This document shows positions 54,710 through 63,039 of a DNA stretch of 64,000 bases, piece after piece. Source of the stretch: Corynebacterium sp. NML140438 (lineage in GTDB: Bacteria > Actinomycetota > Actinomycetes > Mycobacteriales > Mycobacteriaceae); the NCBI RefSeq assembly GCF_001875725.1, contig NZ_MLCQ01000022.1, positions 163,564 to 227,563 of the forward strand, read 5' to 3'. The notes under the pieces are model-generated. The model was not told the DNA's origin. It did no database searches and worked only from the letters and a program-made list of their open reading frames with translations. The position numbers and the translations under genes were made by a program. The first letter of the stretch is position 1. The number at the start of each line of letters is the position of its first letter.

Positions 54710-57346
54710 ATGCGCATCCATTCGATCACCATTGAAAACTTCCGTGGAATTCAGCGATTAGAGCTCAGAGACCTGCCAGATACCGGTGTGATCGTGATCC
54801 ATGGCAACAACGAGGCAGGCAAATCCACCATCCTTGACGCGCTGACGACAGTGCTCAACGAACGCCACACTGCCGGCGGGAAGAAAATTGGTGTGCTCAC
54901 TCCAATCGGGAGGGACGTTTCGCCTGCAGTGCGGCTTGAGGTGACGGTCGGGGACTACAGCTTCACTATTGCGAAGCAGTGGGGGAAAGGGAAGTACTCG
55001 GAGCTCAACATCACTCGCCCGCAGCTGCGCCAGTACACCGGGCGCGAGGCCGACGACGAGCTTGCGCGGATCCTTTCAGAAAACCTTGACCAAGAGCTCG
55101 CCTCCACACTCTTCCTGCGACAGGGGCAGTTCGCGGCAGGGATCAGAGCAGCCGGTATCCCAAGCGTTGTTCGGACCCTTGACGGGGATGCCGAACTCAG
55201 TGCAGAGGAAGCTGCTTACGATGACACCGCGCTCATGCAGCGTGTCAGCGACGAATATGCAGCGTTCTTCACACCCACGGGTCGCCCGCGAGGCGAATAC
55301 GACAAGCTCCGGAAAGCCGCCGAAGATGCGCGCCAACAGCACGAGGAACTTGTAGCGCAAAAGCGGAAGTTTGACGGGGAAGTCGTCGAAGTGGAGCGGC
55401 TGCAGCAGCAAATGCAGCAGATTCAGGATGAGCTGCCCCAGGCGCAGCAGGATCTCGAAGCCCGACAAATCGACGCGAAATACGCCGAAGAGGTCGTTTC
55501 CAAGCGCCAGGCAGCTCAGGAGGCTGTGAAGTACGCGGACCTTACAGCACAACGCGCCGCACAAGACGTGGAGAACAGGAAAAAGCTTGAGCAGCGCCTT
55601 GCGCAGTTACGTGAGCAACACGTCGCGCTCGAGAAGGAGAGAGCTCTCGCGCAGCAAGCCAACGATGAGGAAGCAGCAACCATCGCCTCACTCACCGATG
55701 CCTTAAAGCGGCACCAAACCGAGCTGGCGAAAGCACGTGAGAACGCACGTCGTACCCGTGCCATGCGGGAGTACGCGCTGTGCCAGCAGGAGCTTTCAGA
55801 ATTGCAGGCAGTGCTTGACCAGATCGAGTCCGCACAGACTGAATATCAAAAGCTTGTTTCCGAATCACCCGTCCGACCTATCACCGACGCGGACGTGACT
55901 CGCGCTGAGGAAGCTGCAAGCGAGGTGAAAATCCAACGCACCATCCGCGCTGCGGCGACCGCAAAGCTGACCGTGCGTGCCGAAGACGCCACGTTCATCC
56001 ACGATGACGCCCCCACGCACGTTGATGGGGAACGCACCATCGAGCTTTTCGACGCCACCACCTTCCAATTCGGTGAATTCCATCTCACGTACAGCGCAGG
56101 TGCCAACAGTGTGGGTGAACACGACGCTGTGGAGGCCGCAGAACGTGCGCTTGAAGAGGTGCTCGCGGAGCTCGGTTGTGAAGACGTTGCGGAAGTGCGC
56201 GCGAAGCGCGACGAGCACCGATCCTTTGCCCAACGCGTGGAGGAGGCGAAGCGGCGTCGAGAAGATATCCTCGCAGGCAGAGACCTATCTGCGCTACAGG
56301 AACGCCACGTTCGGTTGCAGAAACTGCACGCGGAACACGCAGCAACCCTGGGCGAGGATCCCACGGCGTTGGAACGAGAAGTCGCGGAGCAGGAATTCGA
56401 ATCCGCCGAAGCAGCCTTACAGACGGCACAGCATGATGCAGAAGTAGCTGCCGCCGCATTGGAGCCCCACCGAGAACGCAAAGCGCAACAAGCGCTACTG
56501 GTTCTGGAGACGAAACTTTCGACCCACGAGGAAGTTGTGCAAAACGCAAAAGAAGAGCTGCGCGCAGACCAGGAACACGCCACATTTGAAGAATTGGATG
56601 CGGCCCAGCAAGCCGCAGCAGAAAGCCTTAGCGCCGCCCGTGCCACGCTGGATGAAGTGACGGCGGCGGCACAGGACGCGAATGTTGATATGGCACAGGC
56701 ACTGCTCGAGAGCGCGCAGACCCGTTTAGTGAACCTGCAGGATCGCTACACAGCGGCCGACAAGCGCATCGCAGAGCTGAAAAGCTACTTCGAGATGGCC
56801 TCCGGCATTGCGGAAAAGGTTGACCGCGCTGAAGCAACCCTCGATGCTGCCGAATCTGAATACCACCGCACGAAGCGTCGCGCCGAGGCAACCAAACTCT
56901 TATACGACACACTGCAGCGCTACCGCGAAGAAGCGAATGCGCGCTATGCGGCACCGTTCGCTGCGGCGCTCGAAGGGTATGCGGGGGCGTTGTTCGGCCG
57001 AGATGTGGAATTCGAACTGGACGACCAACTACAAATCACTCGGCGAAACGTCGCGGGTGTGTCACTACCGATCGAAGAGCTATCCGGTGGTGCGCAAGAA
57101 CAATTGGCACTGCTGACCCGCTTCGCGATAGCAGAGCTTGTCGCACGTGACGGCACCTCCCCGGTTCCTGTGGTCATTGACGACGCTCTTGGAGCAACAG
57201 ACCCGCACCGCCTGCAACTGATGAACGCACTGTTTAATAGGGTGGGCAAGCACGCTCAAGTCATTGTGCTGACCTGCTATCCCAACCGTTACGACGGGGT
57301 GTCCAGCGACAACCGTTACGAAATTGAGCAACTGAAGACTAATTGA
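54710..57346 (+). CDS. Rad50/SbcC-like coiled-coil ATPase without zinc hook
   Basis: An 878-aa SMC-like ATPase. Walker A GNNEAGKST (residues 32-40), signature SGGAQEQL and Walker B VPVVIDDALGATDP are present. Between them lie two long coiled coils. The central region (about residues 420-470) is beta-rich and has no CxxC, so a Rad50 zinc hook is absent. The D-loop is followed by VIVLTCYPNRYDG. The layout is more like SbcC/YhaN than classical Rad50. It starts right after the phosphoesterase stop. Confidence 0.87.
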   Translation: MRIHSITIENFRGIQRLELRDLPDTGVIVIHGNNEAGKSTILDALTTVLNERHTAGGKKIGVLTPIGRDVSPAVRLEVTVGDYSFTIAKQWGKGKYSELNITRPQLRQYTGREADDELARILSENLDQELASTLFLRQGQFAAGIRAAGIPSVVRTLDGDAELSAEEAAYDDTALMQRVSDEYAAFFTPTGRPRGEYDKLRKAAEDARQQHEELVAQKRKFDGEVVEVERLQQQMQQIQDELPQAQQDLEARQIDAKYAEEVVSKRQAAQEAVKYADLTAQRAAQDVENRKKLEQRLAQLREQHVALEKERALAQQANDEEAATIASLTDALKRHQTELAKARENARRTRAMREYALCQQELSELQAVLDQIESAQTEYQKLVSESPVRPITDADVTRAEEAASEVKIQRTIRAAATAKLTVRAEDATFIHDDAPTHVDGERTIELFDATTFQFGEFHLTYSAGANSVGEHDAVEAAERALEEVLAELGCEDVAEVRAKRDEHRSFAQRVEEAKRRREDILAGRDLSALQERHVRLQKLHAEHAATLGEDPTALEREVAEQEFESAEAALQTAQHDAEVAAAALEPHRERKAQQALLVLETKLSTHEEVVQNAKEELRADQEHATFEELDAAQQAAAESLSAARATLDEVTAAAQDANVDMAQALLESAQTRLVNLQDRYTAADKRIAELKSYFEMASGIAEKVDRAEATLDAAESEYHRTKRRAEATKLLYDTLQRYREEANARYAAPFAAALEGYAGALFGRDVEFELDDQLQITRRNVAGVSLPIEELSGGAQEQLALLTRFAIAELVARDGTSPVPVVIDDALGATDPHRLQLMNALFNRVGKHAQVIVLTCYPNRYDGVSSDNRYEIEQLKTN

Positions 57347-57389
57347 TGGATGCTATGAACATGATTGGGGATCTACTACAGTGAGAGGT

Positions 57390-57863
57390 ATGTCTGACGC
57401 ACCACACTGGCTCAGCGACGCCGAACAGGACCTCTGGCGGCTCATGCTTGCCACTTCGCGGAAGATTTCCCGCGCTCTCGACGACACCCTCCAGGCAGAT
57501 TCCAATCTCTCTTCGCCAGAGTTCTCGGTGCTTGTCAGTCTGTCTGAAGCTGAAGAACACACCATGCGGTTGCGCGATCTGTGCTGGGTTCTGGAGTGGG
57601 ACCGTTCTCGCACTTCGCACCAGGTCACCCGCATGGAGAAGCGCGGGCTGGTGTTGAAACAGAAATGCCCTGGTGATGCCAGGGGTGTTCTCGTCACCTT
57701 GACTGACGACGGCTTGCGTCGTCTGGAGGCAGCGGCACCAGGCCATGTTGAAAGCGTTCGGCGGCTCGTCTTTGACCACCTCGACCCCAACGATATCCCG
57801 ACGCTGACCAAGTTCTTCCAAGGAGTACTTGGGGCTCAAGCCAACTCCCAGCTCCGTAGATAA
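57390..57863 (+). CDS. MarR-family regulator
   Basis: A 157-aa winged-helix protein. LRDLCWVLEWDRSRTSHQVTRMEKRGLVLKQ is shortened here to its key parts: WDRSRTSHQV is the recognition helix and CPGDARGVLVTLT the wing. The ATG at 57390 is 9 nt after a GTG that is also in frame. TACTAC at 57374-57379 could be a -10 box. PspC follows by 21 bp and may be regulated with it. Confidence 0.85.
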   Translation: MSDAPHWLSDAEQDLWRLMLATSRKISRALDDTLQADSNLSSPEFSVLVSLSEAEEHTMRLRDLCWVLEWDRSRTSHQVTRMEKRGLVLKQKCPGDARGVLVTLTDDGLRRLEAAAPGHVESVRRLVFDHLDPNDIPTLTKFFQGVLGAQANSQLRR

Positions 57864-57884
57864 CCAAAAGGAAAGCGAGGCGCT

Positions 57885-58118
57885 ATGTCCTTCCCAATGA
57901 ACCAACCCCAGTACCAGCCAAACCCTAGCCCAAAGCGCCTGCAGCGCTCCATGGTGGACAAATATATTGCCGGGGTTTGCGGGGGAATCGCGGAGTATGC
58001 TGGCCTCGATCCTGCACTTGTTCGAATCGGTATCGTGCTTATCGGACTCGTTACGGCGTTTGTACCTTTGATCATTCTTTATGTTGTGGCCTGGATTGTG
58101 ATTCCGCCGGAGTTCTAA
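57885..58118 (+). CDS. PspC-domain small membrane protein
   Basis: A 77-aa protein with the PspC signature VDKYIAGVCGGIAEYAGLDP and LVRIGIVLI, and one or two membrane helices ending VVAWIVIPPEF. PspC-type proteins are linked to envelope stress. An AAAGGAAAGCGAGG ribosome site precedes the ATG. It is probably cotranscribed with the MarR gene. Confidence 0.87.
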   Translation: MSFPMNQPQYQPNPSPKRLQRSMVDKYIAGVCGGIAEYAGLDPALVRIGIVLIGLVTAFVPLIILYVVAWIVIPPEF

Positions 58119-58206
58119 CGCGTGAACGCTCTCTGACGAAGCTGGAGTGCTACACTCAACTCGCTCTATACCGAGCTGTCTATTTTGTGTAGGGGAGATG
58201 TTTGCG

Positions 58207-58365
58207 ATGTCGGAACCGTTGGAGAAGATGCGTAATCGCCGACCGGCCTCGGCCCGCCCGCTGGCGTTTGTAAAGGTCGATCCAGACCGGAGTGATTCTG
58301 GTGATGATTTCCAATGGATCGTGGATCTGGCCAAGGGGAGCGCAGAGAAGGAAAATACGTGGTAG
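58207..58365 (+). CDS. Small hypothetical protein
   Basis: A 52-aa open frame starting MSEPLEKMRNRRPASARP and ending WIVDLAKGSAEKENTW. AGGGGAG at 58191-58197 is 9 nt before ATG 58207, and TACACT or TCTATA upstream could form a promoter. Codon use looks coding. No family is recognised. An ATG at 58198 is less likely. Confidence 0.45.
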   Translation: MSEPLEKMRNRRPASARPLAFVKVDPDRSDSGDDFQWIVDLAKGSAEKENTW

Positions 58366-58406
58366 CTGCTGTTTTGTGCTTGATGATCCTCGTATGATGG
58401 TCGAAG

Positions 58407-58428
58407 CAAGAAAGAGTCAAGAAAGAGT
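58407..58428 (+). repeat. Tandem 11-bp duplication
   Basis: CAAGAAAGAGT occurs twice head to tail at 58407-58417 and 58418-58428, in a non-coding, A-rich stretch. Confidence 0.7.
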
Positions 58429-59179
58429 TGTTGCAGGTGAATCCGTATTTTGACGGCTGAAAAATGGGAAAATGTCGATTTTGCGGCGGACCAAGCAAGA
58501 AAAGATTGCAAGGAAGCCCTAATTCGCATGCCATCGTTGCCAGGTAGGGGCCACGACAGCCTTTGAGTGGGAAGCATTAAGCAAATTTAAGAGAGTTGGC
58601 TGCCCCGCTCGAAAAATTACAAACCCCCATCACCAGGCAGCGGGGGTGGTGCGGGGATTCGGAAAACTCCTCCAGCTGCTCCAACCCCATATCGTCCGGT
58701 GTTCCACATTCCACGGCCACATCCAAAATGCTCCACGCCATCACGTTTACCTGGAAAGTCACTGCCACGCTCCGGCATCCGTTTCGTAGCTGGACCCGGT
58801 CCGCGAGACGGAAAACCGCGCTGTCCAGGAAGGTAGACATACGCCGACAGCATCAGACACACCGCCCGACAAGCTGAGTAAGCCGGCCACGACTCCGACG
58901 TTGAATCCGCCGTGTGCTCGGGGTGGTTTCTCGATTTTTGCTGGCTGTGATTCTATTCCCCAGAAAACCAGTGAAAGGCTGACCCCCGAAAAGGTGGGCA
59001 CTTTCGTTCCAATTTTGTGTACAGGGCTAGAGCAATTGATGGAACGCGGGTAGTTTCGGCGTTAGAAGGAGACAAAACACCTAGATGATATTTCTTTCCG
59101 ATTGTCTCATGAAAACAAGACAGTTGACGCCAAAGTTATTTCAACTATGACAGGCATCGCAATACCCGGAAGGCTTATT
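58429..59179. other. Gene-poor stretch before the secreted glycine-rich protein
   Basis: No convincing gene is seen. A minus-strand frame at 58577-58840 (87 codons) starts STFLDSAVFRLADRVQLRNG and has mixed composition; it may be a decayed gene. A plus-strand mini-frame at 58464 begins MGKCRFCGGPSKKR, a C-x2-C motif, and ends after about 26 codons; it may be a remnant. GAAGGAG at 59065-59071 precedes a 17-codon reading frame at 59084. Confidence 0.35.
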
Positions 59180-59803
59180 ATGTCCCGCAGTTACATCTTG
59201 AATTCGCAAAGTAAGCAGAAAACTACTCGTTCTGCCAGAAGAAAACTGGTTGCTTTCCTGATGGCTACCGTTCTTCCAACGTCCTCTTTGTTCATAGTAC
59301 CCGCTGCAAGTGCTGACAGTATTTCAGAATCTGCCCCAATCTGTGGTGAAAGGGTGGAAGGGTTTCCGCCGGAGTTTTATGAAGCTCTCGACAATGCCTC
59401 GAAAGAATCTACTCCGGAAGGCGTAGCTGCGGCGCTTTTTCCGAGCGATCCGGAAGCTCAAGCTGAGATAATGCCTTCGCTTCGTGAAGTTGAAGCAATC
59501 CAGAAGCAACATTCTGATTCGGAAGAGGTTTCTGTTCGTGCGGTTCCAGCCGCTATTCTGCCGTTCATTGCTGTAATTGGTGGCTGCGTCGTAGGGGCTC
59601 CTGGAGGAGCGGCTGTAGGCGAGCTGGTTAGTAAAATAAGGCATGGTCACAGACTAGAAGCCGAAGCACGTGTTGATGCGCTAATTGGTGGCTGTATCAC
59701 AGGGGCAGTCCCGCCGGCGCTTCGTCCTGTCGCAAACGCTGCAAAGGTCCCCATTCGTAATGCCGTATTAGCGCTTATGATTAGGTGGTATCAGATTACT
59801 TAA
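59180..59803 (+). CDS. Secreted glycine-rich protein, possible bacteriocin-like precursor
   Basis: A 207-aa protein from ATG 59180, with GGAAGG 6 nt upstream. The signal peptide (RRKLVAFLMATVLPTSSLF, cleavage after ASA) is followed by an acidic region with many Ser, Glu and Asp. The C-terminal 90 residues are hydrophobic and contain two similar elements, IGGCVVGAPGGA and IGGCITGAVPPA, each with one Cys. The base composition is more AT-rich than the neighbours. Followed within 18 bp by a membrane protein. The bacteriocin idea is inference; an ordinary surface protein is possible. Confidence 0.65.
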   Translation: MSRSYILNSQSKQKTTRSARRKLVAFLMATVLPTSSLFIVPAASADSISESAPICGERVEGFPPEFYEALDNASKESTPEGVAAALFPSDPEAQAEIMPSLREVEAIQKQHSDSEEVSVRAVPAAILPFIAVIGGCVVGAPGGAAVGELVSKIRHGHRLEAEARVDALIGGCITGAVPPALRPVANAAKVPIRNAVLALMIRWYQIT

Positions 59804-59821
59804 GAGCTGAGTAGGATACTT

Positions 59822-60040
59822 ATGAAAAATGGGGTTTGGCCTCTCTGGCAAGTAATCACCGCATCTCTCTTAGGAGCTATCGCGACCACCATTATATCGC
59901 TCCAGAGTGAGCCGGGGACCCTCGTGGAAGCGATTTTAATCTTCTGCTTGTCTTCGGTTTTTCTTTTTACCGTATTCTTTTCTGCAGCGAGATTATTCAA
60001 CGCGCTCTACCGACGTTGGAACTCTTTCAATCAGGAGTAG
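59822..60040 (+). CDS. Small two-helix membrane protein, possible immunity partner
   Basis: A 72-aa protein with two hydrophobic helices (LWQVITASLLGAIATTIIS and ILIFCLSSVFLFTVFFSAAR) joined by an acidic loop. TAGGAT precedes ATG 59822. Small size, two helices and position right after the secreted protein are typical of bacteriocin immunity proteins, but no homology is recognised. Confidence 0.65.
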   Translation: MKNGVWPLWQVITASLLGAIATTIISLQSEPGTLVEAILIFCLSSVFLFTVFFSAARLFNALYRRWNSFNQE

Positions 60041-60127
60041 ACGTAAAATTATAACGTCAAATTGTCCTCGGTCGGGTCCAGGTCAGCCCGCTCCGAGTAT
60101 TGCGTGTCCTCGTCCTTAGGCGACTGA

Positions 60128-60720
60128 TTGCCGGGAATTAAGGCGTTCTCAGACCTCGTCAACATTCACGCAGAGTACAAAGAGACGAAAAACCGGGAGG
60201 TCTACCTCCACCCCCTTGAGTTCCGCAAGCGTTTTGAGTTGCCTCACAAAGGTATCACAAACGTCGGTGTTGAGCGCCGTATGTGCCTTGTCCGTGCCAA
60301 CGGCACCTCGCTAGCTTGCCCGCTCGTGCTGCGGTCCAAAGAGAGCTCGACTTCCAAGGTGCAGATTCCGCTCGCAGTGAAGGAAGTACCGTCCAAGGAA
60401 CAAGCTCCGAAGGTGTGCCGTCAGACCTCTGGCACCATTAACAACACCGCAGCCGACGGTGCCAAGCTCAGTCAGGACGGACCCGCTTACAAGAACCCAG
60501 AGTGGGGAGAGGTCTACGGCCAGCGAAACTCCATTGAGTCGCGTGACGACAAGCTCACAAACGCTCGCGCGTGGGAATTGGCGACCAAACCAACCGACTC
60601 ATGCGCGGCTGGGCCGGCCAACTGCTGGCGTCCGCAGTGAGTTGTGTCGCGGTCAATGTCCTGCTCCTCGCGTCCGACTGCGAGTGGTTCGAGCATGAGC
60701 CTGGCGAGCCGAAGCGCCAC
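60128..60720 (+). pseudogene. Frameshifted mobile-element-type gene
   Basis: The first frame (YKETKNREVYLHPLEFRKRF to YKNPEWGEVYGQRNSIESRD and NARAW) fits a DDE-transposase-like or phage-associated protein. At about 60569-60577 the reading continues in the next frame as GIGDQTNRLMRGWAGQLLAS and VSCVAVNVLLLAS. Joining the frames gives one coherent protein. So a one-base change has broken the gene. The beginning is also not clear, because the first frame lacks a strong start. Confidence 0.6.
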
Positions 60721-61040
60721 ACCACCCGCTACACCCAGGACCGCGCTGCAGCACGAATACGCTGGCCGGCACGTTCCCGAATGCGCTGCCAGTGGCCGCA
60801 TAACCCGTCAGGCTGCAAGGTTTTCGCAGAAGAAAGCCTTTCGATCCAGAAGTCGTGTTCGAAAACTCTAAAGCCCTGGAATTGGTTGCAAAAGACCGAC
60901 TCCGCGGCCTATTTTATTGGGAAAGCGACCAAATTTAGAGCAAAAGGGGCTTTCACGAAACCTCCTGACCAGTTATATCAGGTTCGCGGTTACACCCCGA
61001 TTACACCGGGTTCCGTCTCCGGTTACACGACACATGACTA
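60721..61040. other. Mixed remnants and repeats
   Basis: No intact gene. Short pieces in several frames continue the mobile-element gene (RHVPECAASGRITRQAARFS). GGTTACAC occurs at about 60989 and 61021. Nothing else can be supported. Confidence 0.4.
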
Positions 61041-61505
61041 CTAACCGTGCCGGCCAGCAGCTTCCTCGGCGGGAGCAAGCACCACGAGCGGCAGTGCCCA
61101 CTGTTCGTTTTCCTCCGACTGCAACCCGTGCGGAGTCTTGGACATGTGGCCCCACGGCAAGTCCCCCAGCTTAAGCGCCCCGAGAATGTTGAGGTCGAGG
61201 AACCAGGCATCGGGGTGCTCGTCTGCCCACTGCTTAACTTCTTCTTTCGTTGTGAGCCAACGCGGCTCGGCGCCGCCCGCAATCGCGCGAGCAATTCCTT
61301 CGGCACCGCCGAAGCCTTCGTGGTCGGTGAGCCAGTTCTCCCCGTCACGGGGCTCGTCACGGTATGCGTAACGGAAGCCGTCCTCGTTTAACGCGACGGA
61401 AACCGTCTTGGCCTCGTTCTCGACAGTCCAGGAGCCGTTTTCGTTCTGGCTTGCCAGCACGGCTCGTGGGTGGACGTTATGGGCGCTGTAGTAGATCTTC
61501 TTCAT
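61041..61505 (-). CDS. Hypothetical protein, phage/plasmid-like
   Basis: A 154-aa protein from ATG 61505, with AAGGAG 12 nt upstream. It starts KKIYYSAHNVHPRAVLASQN and contains GFRYAYRDEPRDGENWLTDH and WALPLVVLAPAEEAAG at the end. The composition is normal for coding sequence, and the upstream truncated gene is on the same strand. No family is recognised. The frame opens 25 codons earlier. Confidence 0.6.
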   Translation of the reverse strand: MKKIYYSAHNVHPRAVLASQNENGSWTVENEAKTVSVALNEDGFRYAYRDEPRDGENWLTDHEGFGGAEGIARAIAGGAEPRWLTTKEEVKQWADEHPDAWFLDLNILGALKLGDLPWGHMSKTPHGLQSEENEQWALPLVVLAPAEEAAGRHG

Positions 61506-61542
61506 GGTTTGGTCATTCTCCTTGTGCTCTGCGTTGTCCGGG

Positions 61543-61860
61543 CTAGGCGTTCGCTTCGCGTTCTTCTCGCTCGTTCTCATGCCGCTCGAGCTCCTTCTCC
61601 AACTTGTCGTTGAGCTCAGCGAATTTGTTGACGTAGGCGGTCACTAAGCCGAGCGAGACCACCTCCGAGTGGAACAGGTCGCTCACGGTTTTCGTCTTGC
61701 CCGCGTCCCATTCAGCGGCCAGCGCTTGCATTTCGTCGTTGCTCATAGGCTTCCGCTTCGTGACCCGCGACGTGCGCGAGATCCGCCAATACCAGGCGTG
61801 ACGCTCCTTCAGTTCGTCAGAGGCAATTTCTTCTCCAACCAGCGCTTCGTGACTTAAGTG
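61543..61860 (-). pseudogene. Gene fragment truncated at its 5' end
   Basis: From 61860 the minus strand is open for 106 codons, limited upstream by a TAG at 61861-61863. Protein-like sequence extends before the first ATG (61746): ASDELKERHAWYWRIS and RTSRVTKRKP. No ATG, GTG or TTG precedes it. So the 67-aa frame from ATG 61746 (SNDEMQALAAEWDAGKTKT, then a coiled coil KLEKELERHE) is probably the C-terminal part of a larger protein whose start was lost. It is in the same orientation as the next gene. Confidence 0.55.
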
Positions 61861-61892
61861 CTAAACTAATCGGCGTGGCCGGGGTTTCTGTA

Positions 61893-61916
61893 TACTGTTT
61901 CAACTGAGATACAGTA
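61893..61916. promoter_or_regulatory. Inverted repeat TACTGT-N12-ACAGTA
   Basis: Perfect 6-bp arms with a 12-bp spacer lie 16 bp before the start of the 55-aa gene. TATACT at 61891-61896 overlaps the left arm and may be the -10 box, so a repressor could block the promoter. Confidence 0.5.
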
Positions 61917-61931
61917 AAAGCGGAGGCATGA

Positions 61932-62099
61932 ATGGATGTAAATAAACTATACATCGTATCTTCAGTGATTATGGCAATTGCGGGAATCGCCGTGCTTTTT
62001 AGCCGAAATTTTCTTGCAGCCAGCGCTATGCTTATCGCCTCAGGGTTAGCCGCTGACATTTACCGCTTGAGGAATAATATGAGTGGAAATCAACGGTAA
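61932..62099 (+). CDS. Small membrane protein (55 aa)
   Basis: ATG 61932 has GGAGG (61922-61926) 5 nt upstream. The protein MDVNKLYIVSSVIMAIAGIA and NFLAASAMLIASGLAADIYR has two membrane helices and ends MSGNQR. A strong terminator follows. AT-rich and flanked by mobile-element remnants. No family is recognised. Confidence 0.7.
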   Translation: MDVNKLYIVSSVIMAIAGIAVLFSRNFLAASAMLIASGLAADIYRLRNNMSGNQR

Positions 62100-62127
62100 T
62101 TTCAGAAGACTTGCCTACACCTTTAGT

Positions 62128-62159
62128 TAGCGACCACCAATTGTGGTCGCTAGCTTTTT
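62128..62159 (+). terminator. Terminator of the 55-aa gene
   Basis: Perfect 10-bp stem TAGCGACCAC / GTGGTCGCTA with a 5-nt loop, then GCTTTTT. A clear Rho-independent terminator on the plus strand. Confidence 0.93.
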
Positions 62160-62343
62160 GATGCATCTAGTCAGGACGATCTGTGACCTCCTCAGCAACC
62201 GTTAAACAGACGTTTACGTCCTCAAGCTCCGTCGACACCCTTGCGGATGCCGACGGCTCACACTAAGACAGCTACGCGCAAATCACAACAATGTGAGACA
62301 CGCCGAGCCAGTCTGTGGTAGTAGGCGGTGGTGTGGTGGCTCA

Positions 62344-62499
62344 ATGCCAAAGAACCGACCATACTGCTACTGCGGCGGTGATGCCAAACGCAATGGAACA
62401 ACCAGCAAACGCACTACCCGATGGCGATGTAAGGCCTGTGGAGCCTCAGTCAATAAAAGTCGGCCAGATGTCACAGTAGCAGACCACCAGCCTCGTTAG
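62344..62499 (+). pseudogene. IS1249-like transposase N-terminal fragment
   Basis: A 51-aa frame starting PKNRPYCYCGGDAKRNGTTS and RWRCKACGASVNKSRPDVT, with four Cys in a zinc-finger arrangement. I recognise this as the beginning of an IS1249-type transposase of corynebacteria. The remaining ~340 aa are absent, so it is a remnant. The upstream GTGGTAGTAGGCGGTGGTG could be part of the element end. Confidence 0.7.
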
Positions 62500-62539
62500 A
62501 CCCCATGCGTAGCTATATCCCCACTATGCGCAGTCCTTC

Positions 62540-62611
62540 ACTTGCATACTTTGCAAGCATTAGACTTGCATGTACAGCAAGTGTTACACTTGCCTTAGTT
62601 GCAAGCAAGTG
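62540..62611 (+). repeat. Three tandem 24-bp palindromic repeats
   Basis: Units start at 62540, 62564 and 62588. Each fits ACTTGC-N7-GCAAG, so the half-sites GCAAG also recur exactly every 24 bp (62553, 62577, 62601). The end of the third unit adds one extra GCAAGT. The repeats end 24 bp before the ATG of a membrane protein gene; TACACT at 62585-62590 may be a -10 box within them. Likely an operator for the winged-helix protein, or iterons. Confidence 0.85.
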
Positions 62612-62634
62612 AAGTTGACGTTAGGGGAAGAACA

Positions 62635-63039
62635 ATGAGCGACGACCTTAAGATCATTCACGACGTTCAAGAACGCACCACGTGGACGCAGAGCTGGTGG
62701 GCGGTGGCGATAGTGGCGCTTGGCGTCGGCGGCGGTCTCGCGCTAACCAAGCTGTCATGGTGGTACGGCCTCGCGGTTCTTGTACCGACGTTCGTTCTGG
62801 GCTATCTCCTCAAGGATAAGATTGCAAACCCATTCGTGCGCCTCGATCCAAATACGGGTCCGAGCAACGATCGCGCAACCTGGTCACGAGTATTGCTACC
62901 CGGTGCAATGATCATGTCTACAACACCGACGCCGGATTCGTGGCCGTGGATGATTGTCTGCGGCGTCGTTGTCTCTACAGCGACGGCATGGATGTTGTAT
63001 GAGAACCGCAACGCCGCCGTAAAGGGCGTCAATGTCTAA
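62635..63039 (+). CDS. Small multi-pass membrane protein
   Basis: A 134-aa protein with four hydrophobic helices (WWAVAIVALGVGGGLAL, WWYGLAVLVPTFVLGYLL, LLPGAMIMS and WMIVCGVVVSTATAW). GGGGAAG precedes ATG 62635. The frame opens at 62599 inside the repeats. Its stop overlaps the winged-helix gene by 8 bp. Function unknown. Confidence 0.75.
   Translation: MSDDLKIIHDVQERTTWTQSWWAVAIVALGVGGGLALTKLSWWYGLAVLVPTFVLGYLLKDKIANPFVRLDPNTGPSNDRATWSRVLLPGAMIMSTTPTPDSWPWMIVCGVVVSTATAWMLYENRNAAVKGVNV

Noticed and set aside
62540..62611. CRISPR array
   Set aside because: The 24-bp units are contiguous; there are no unique spacers and no cas genes.
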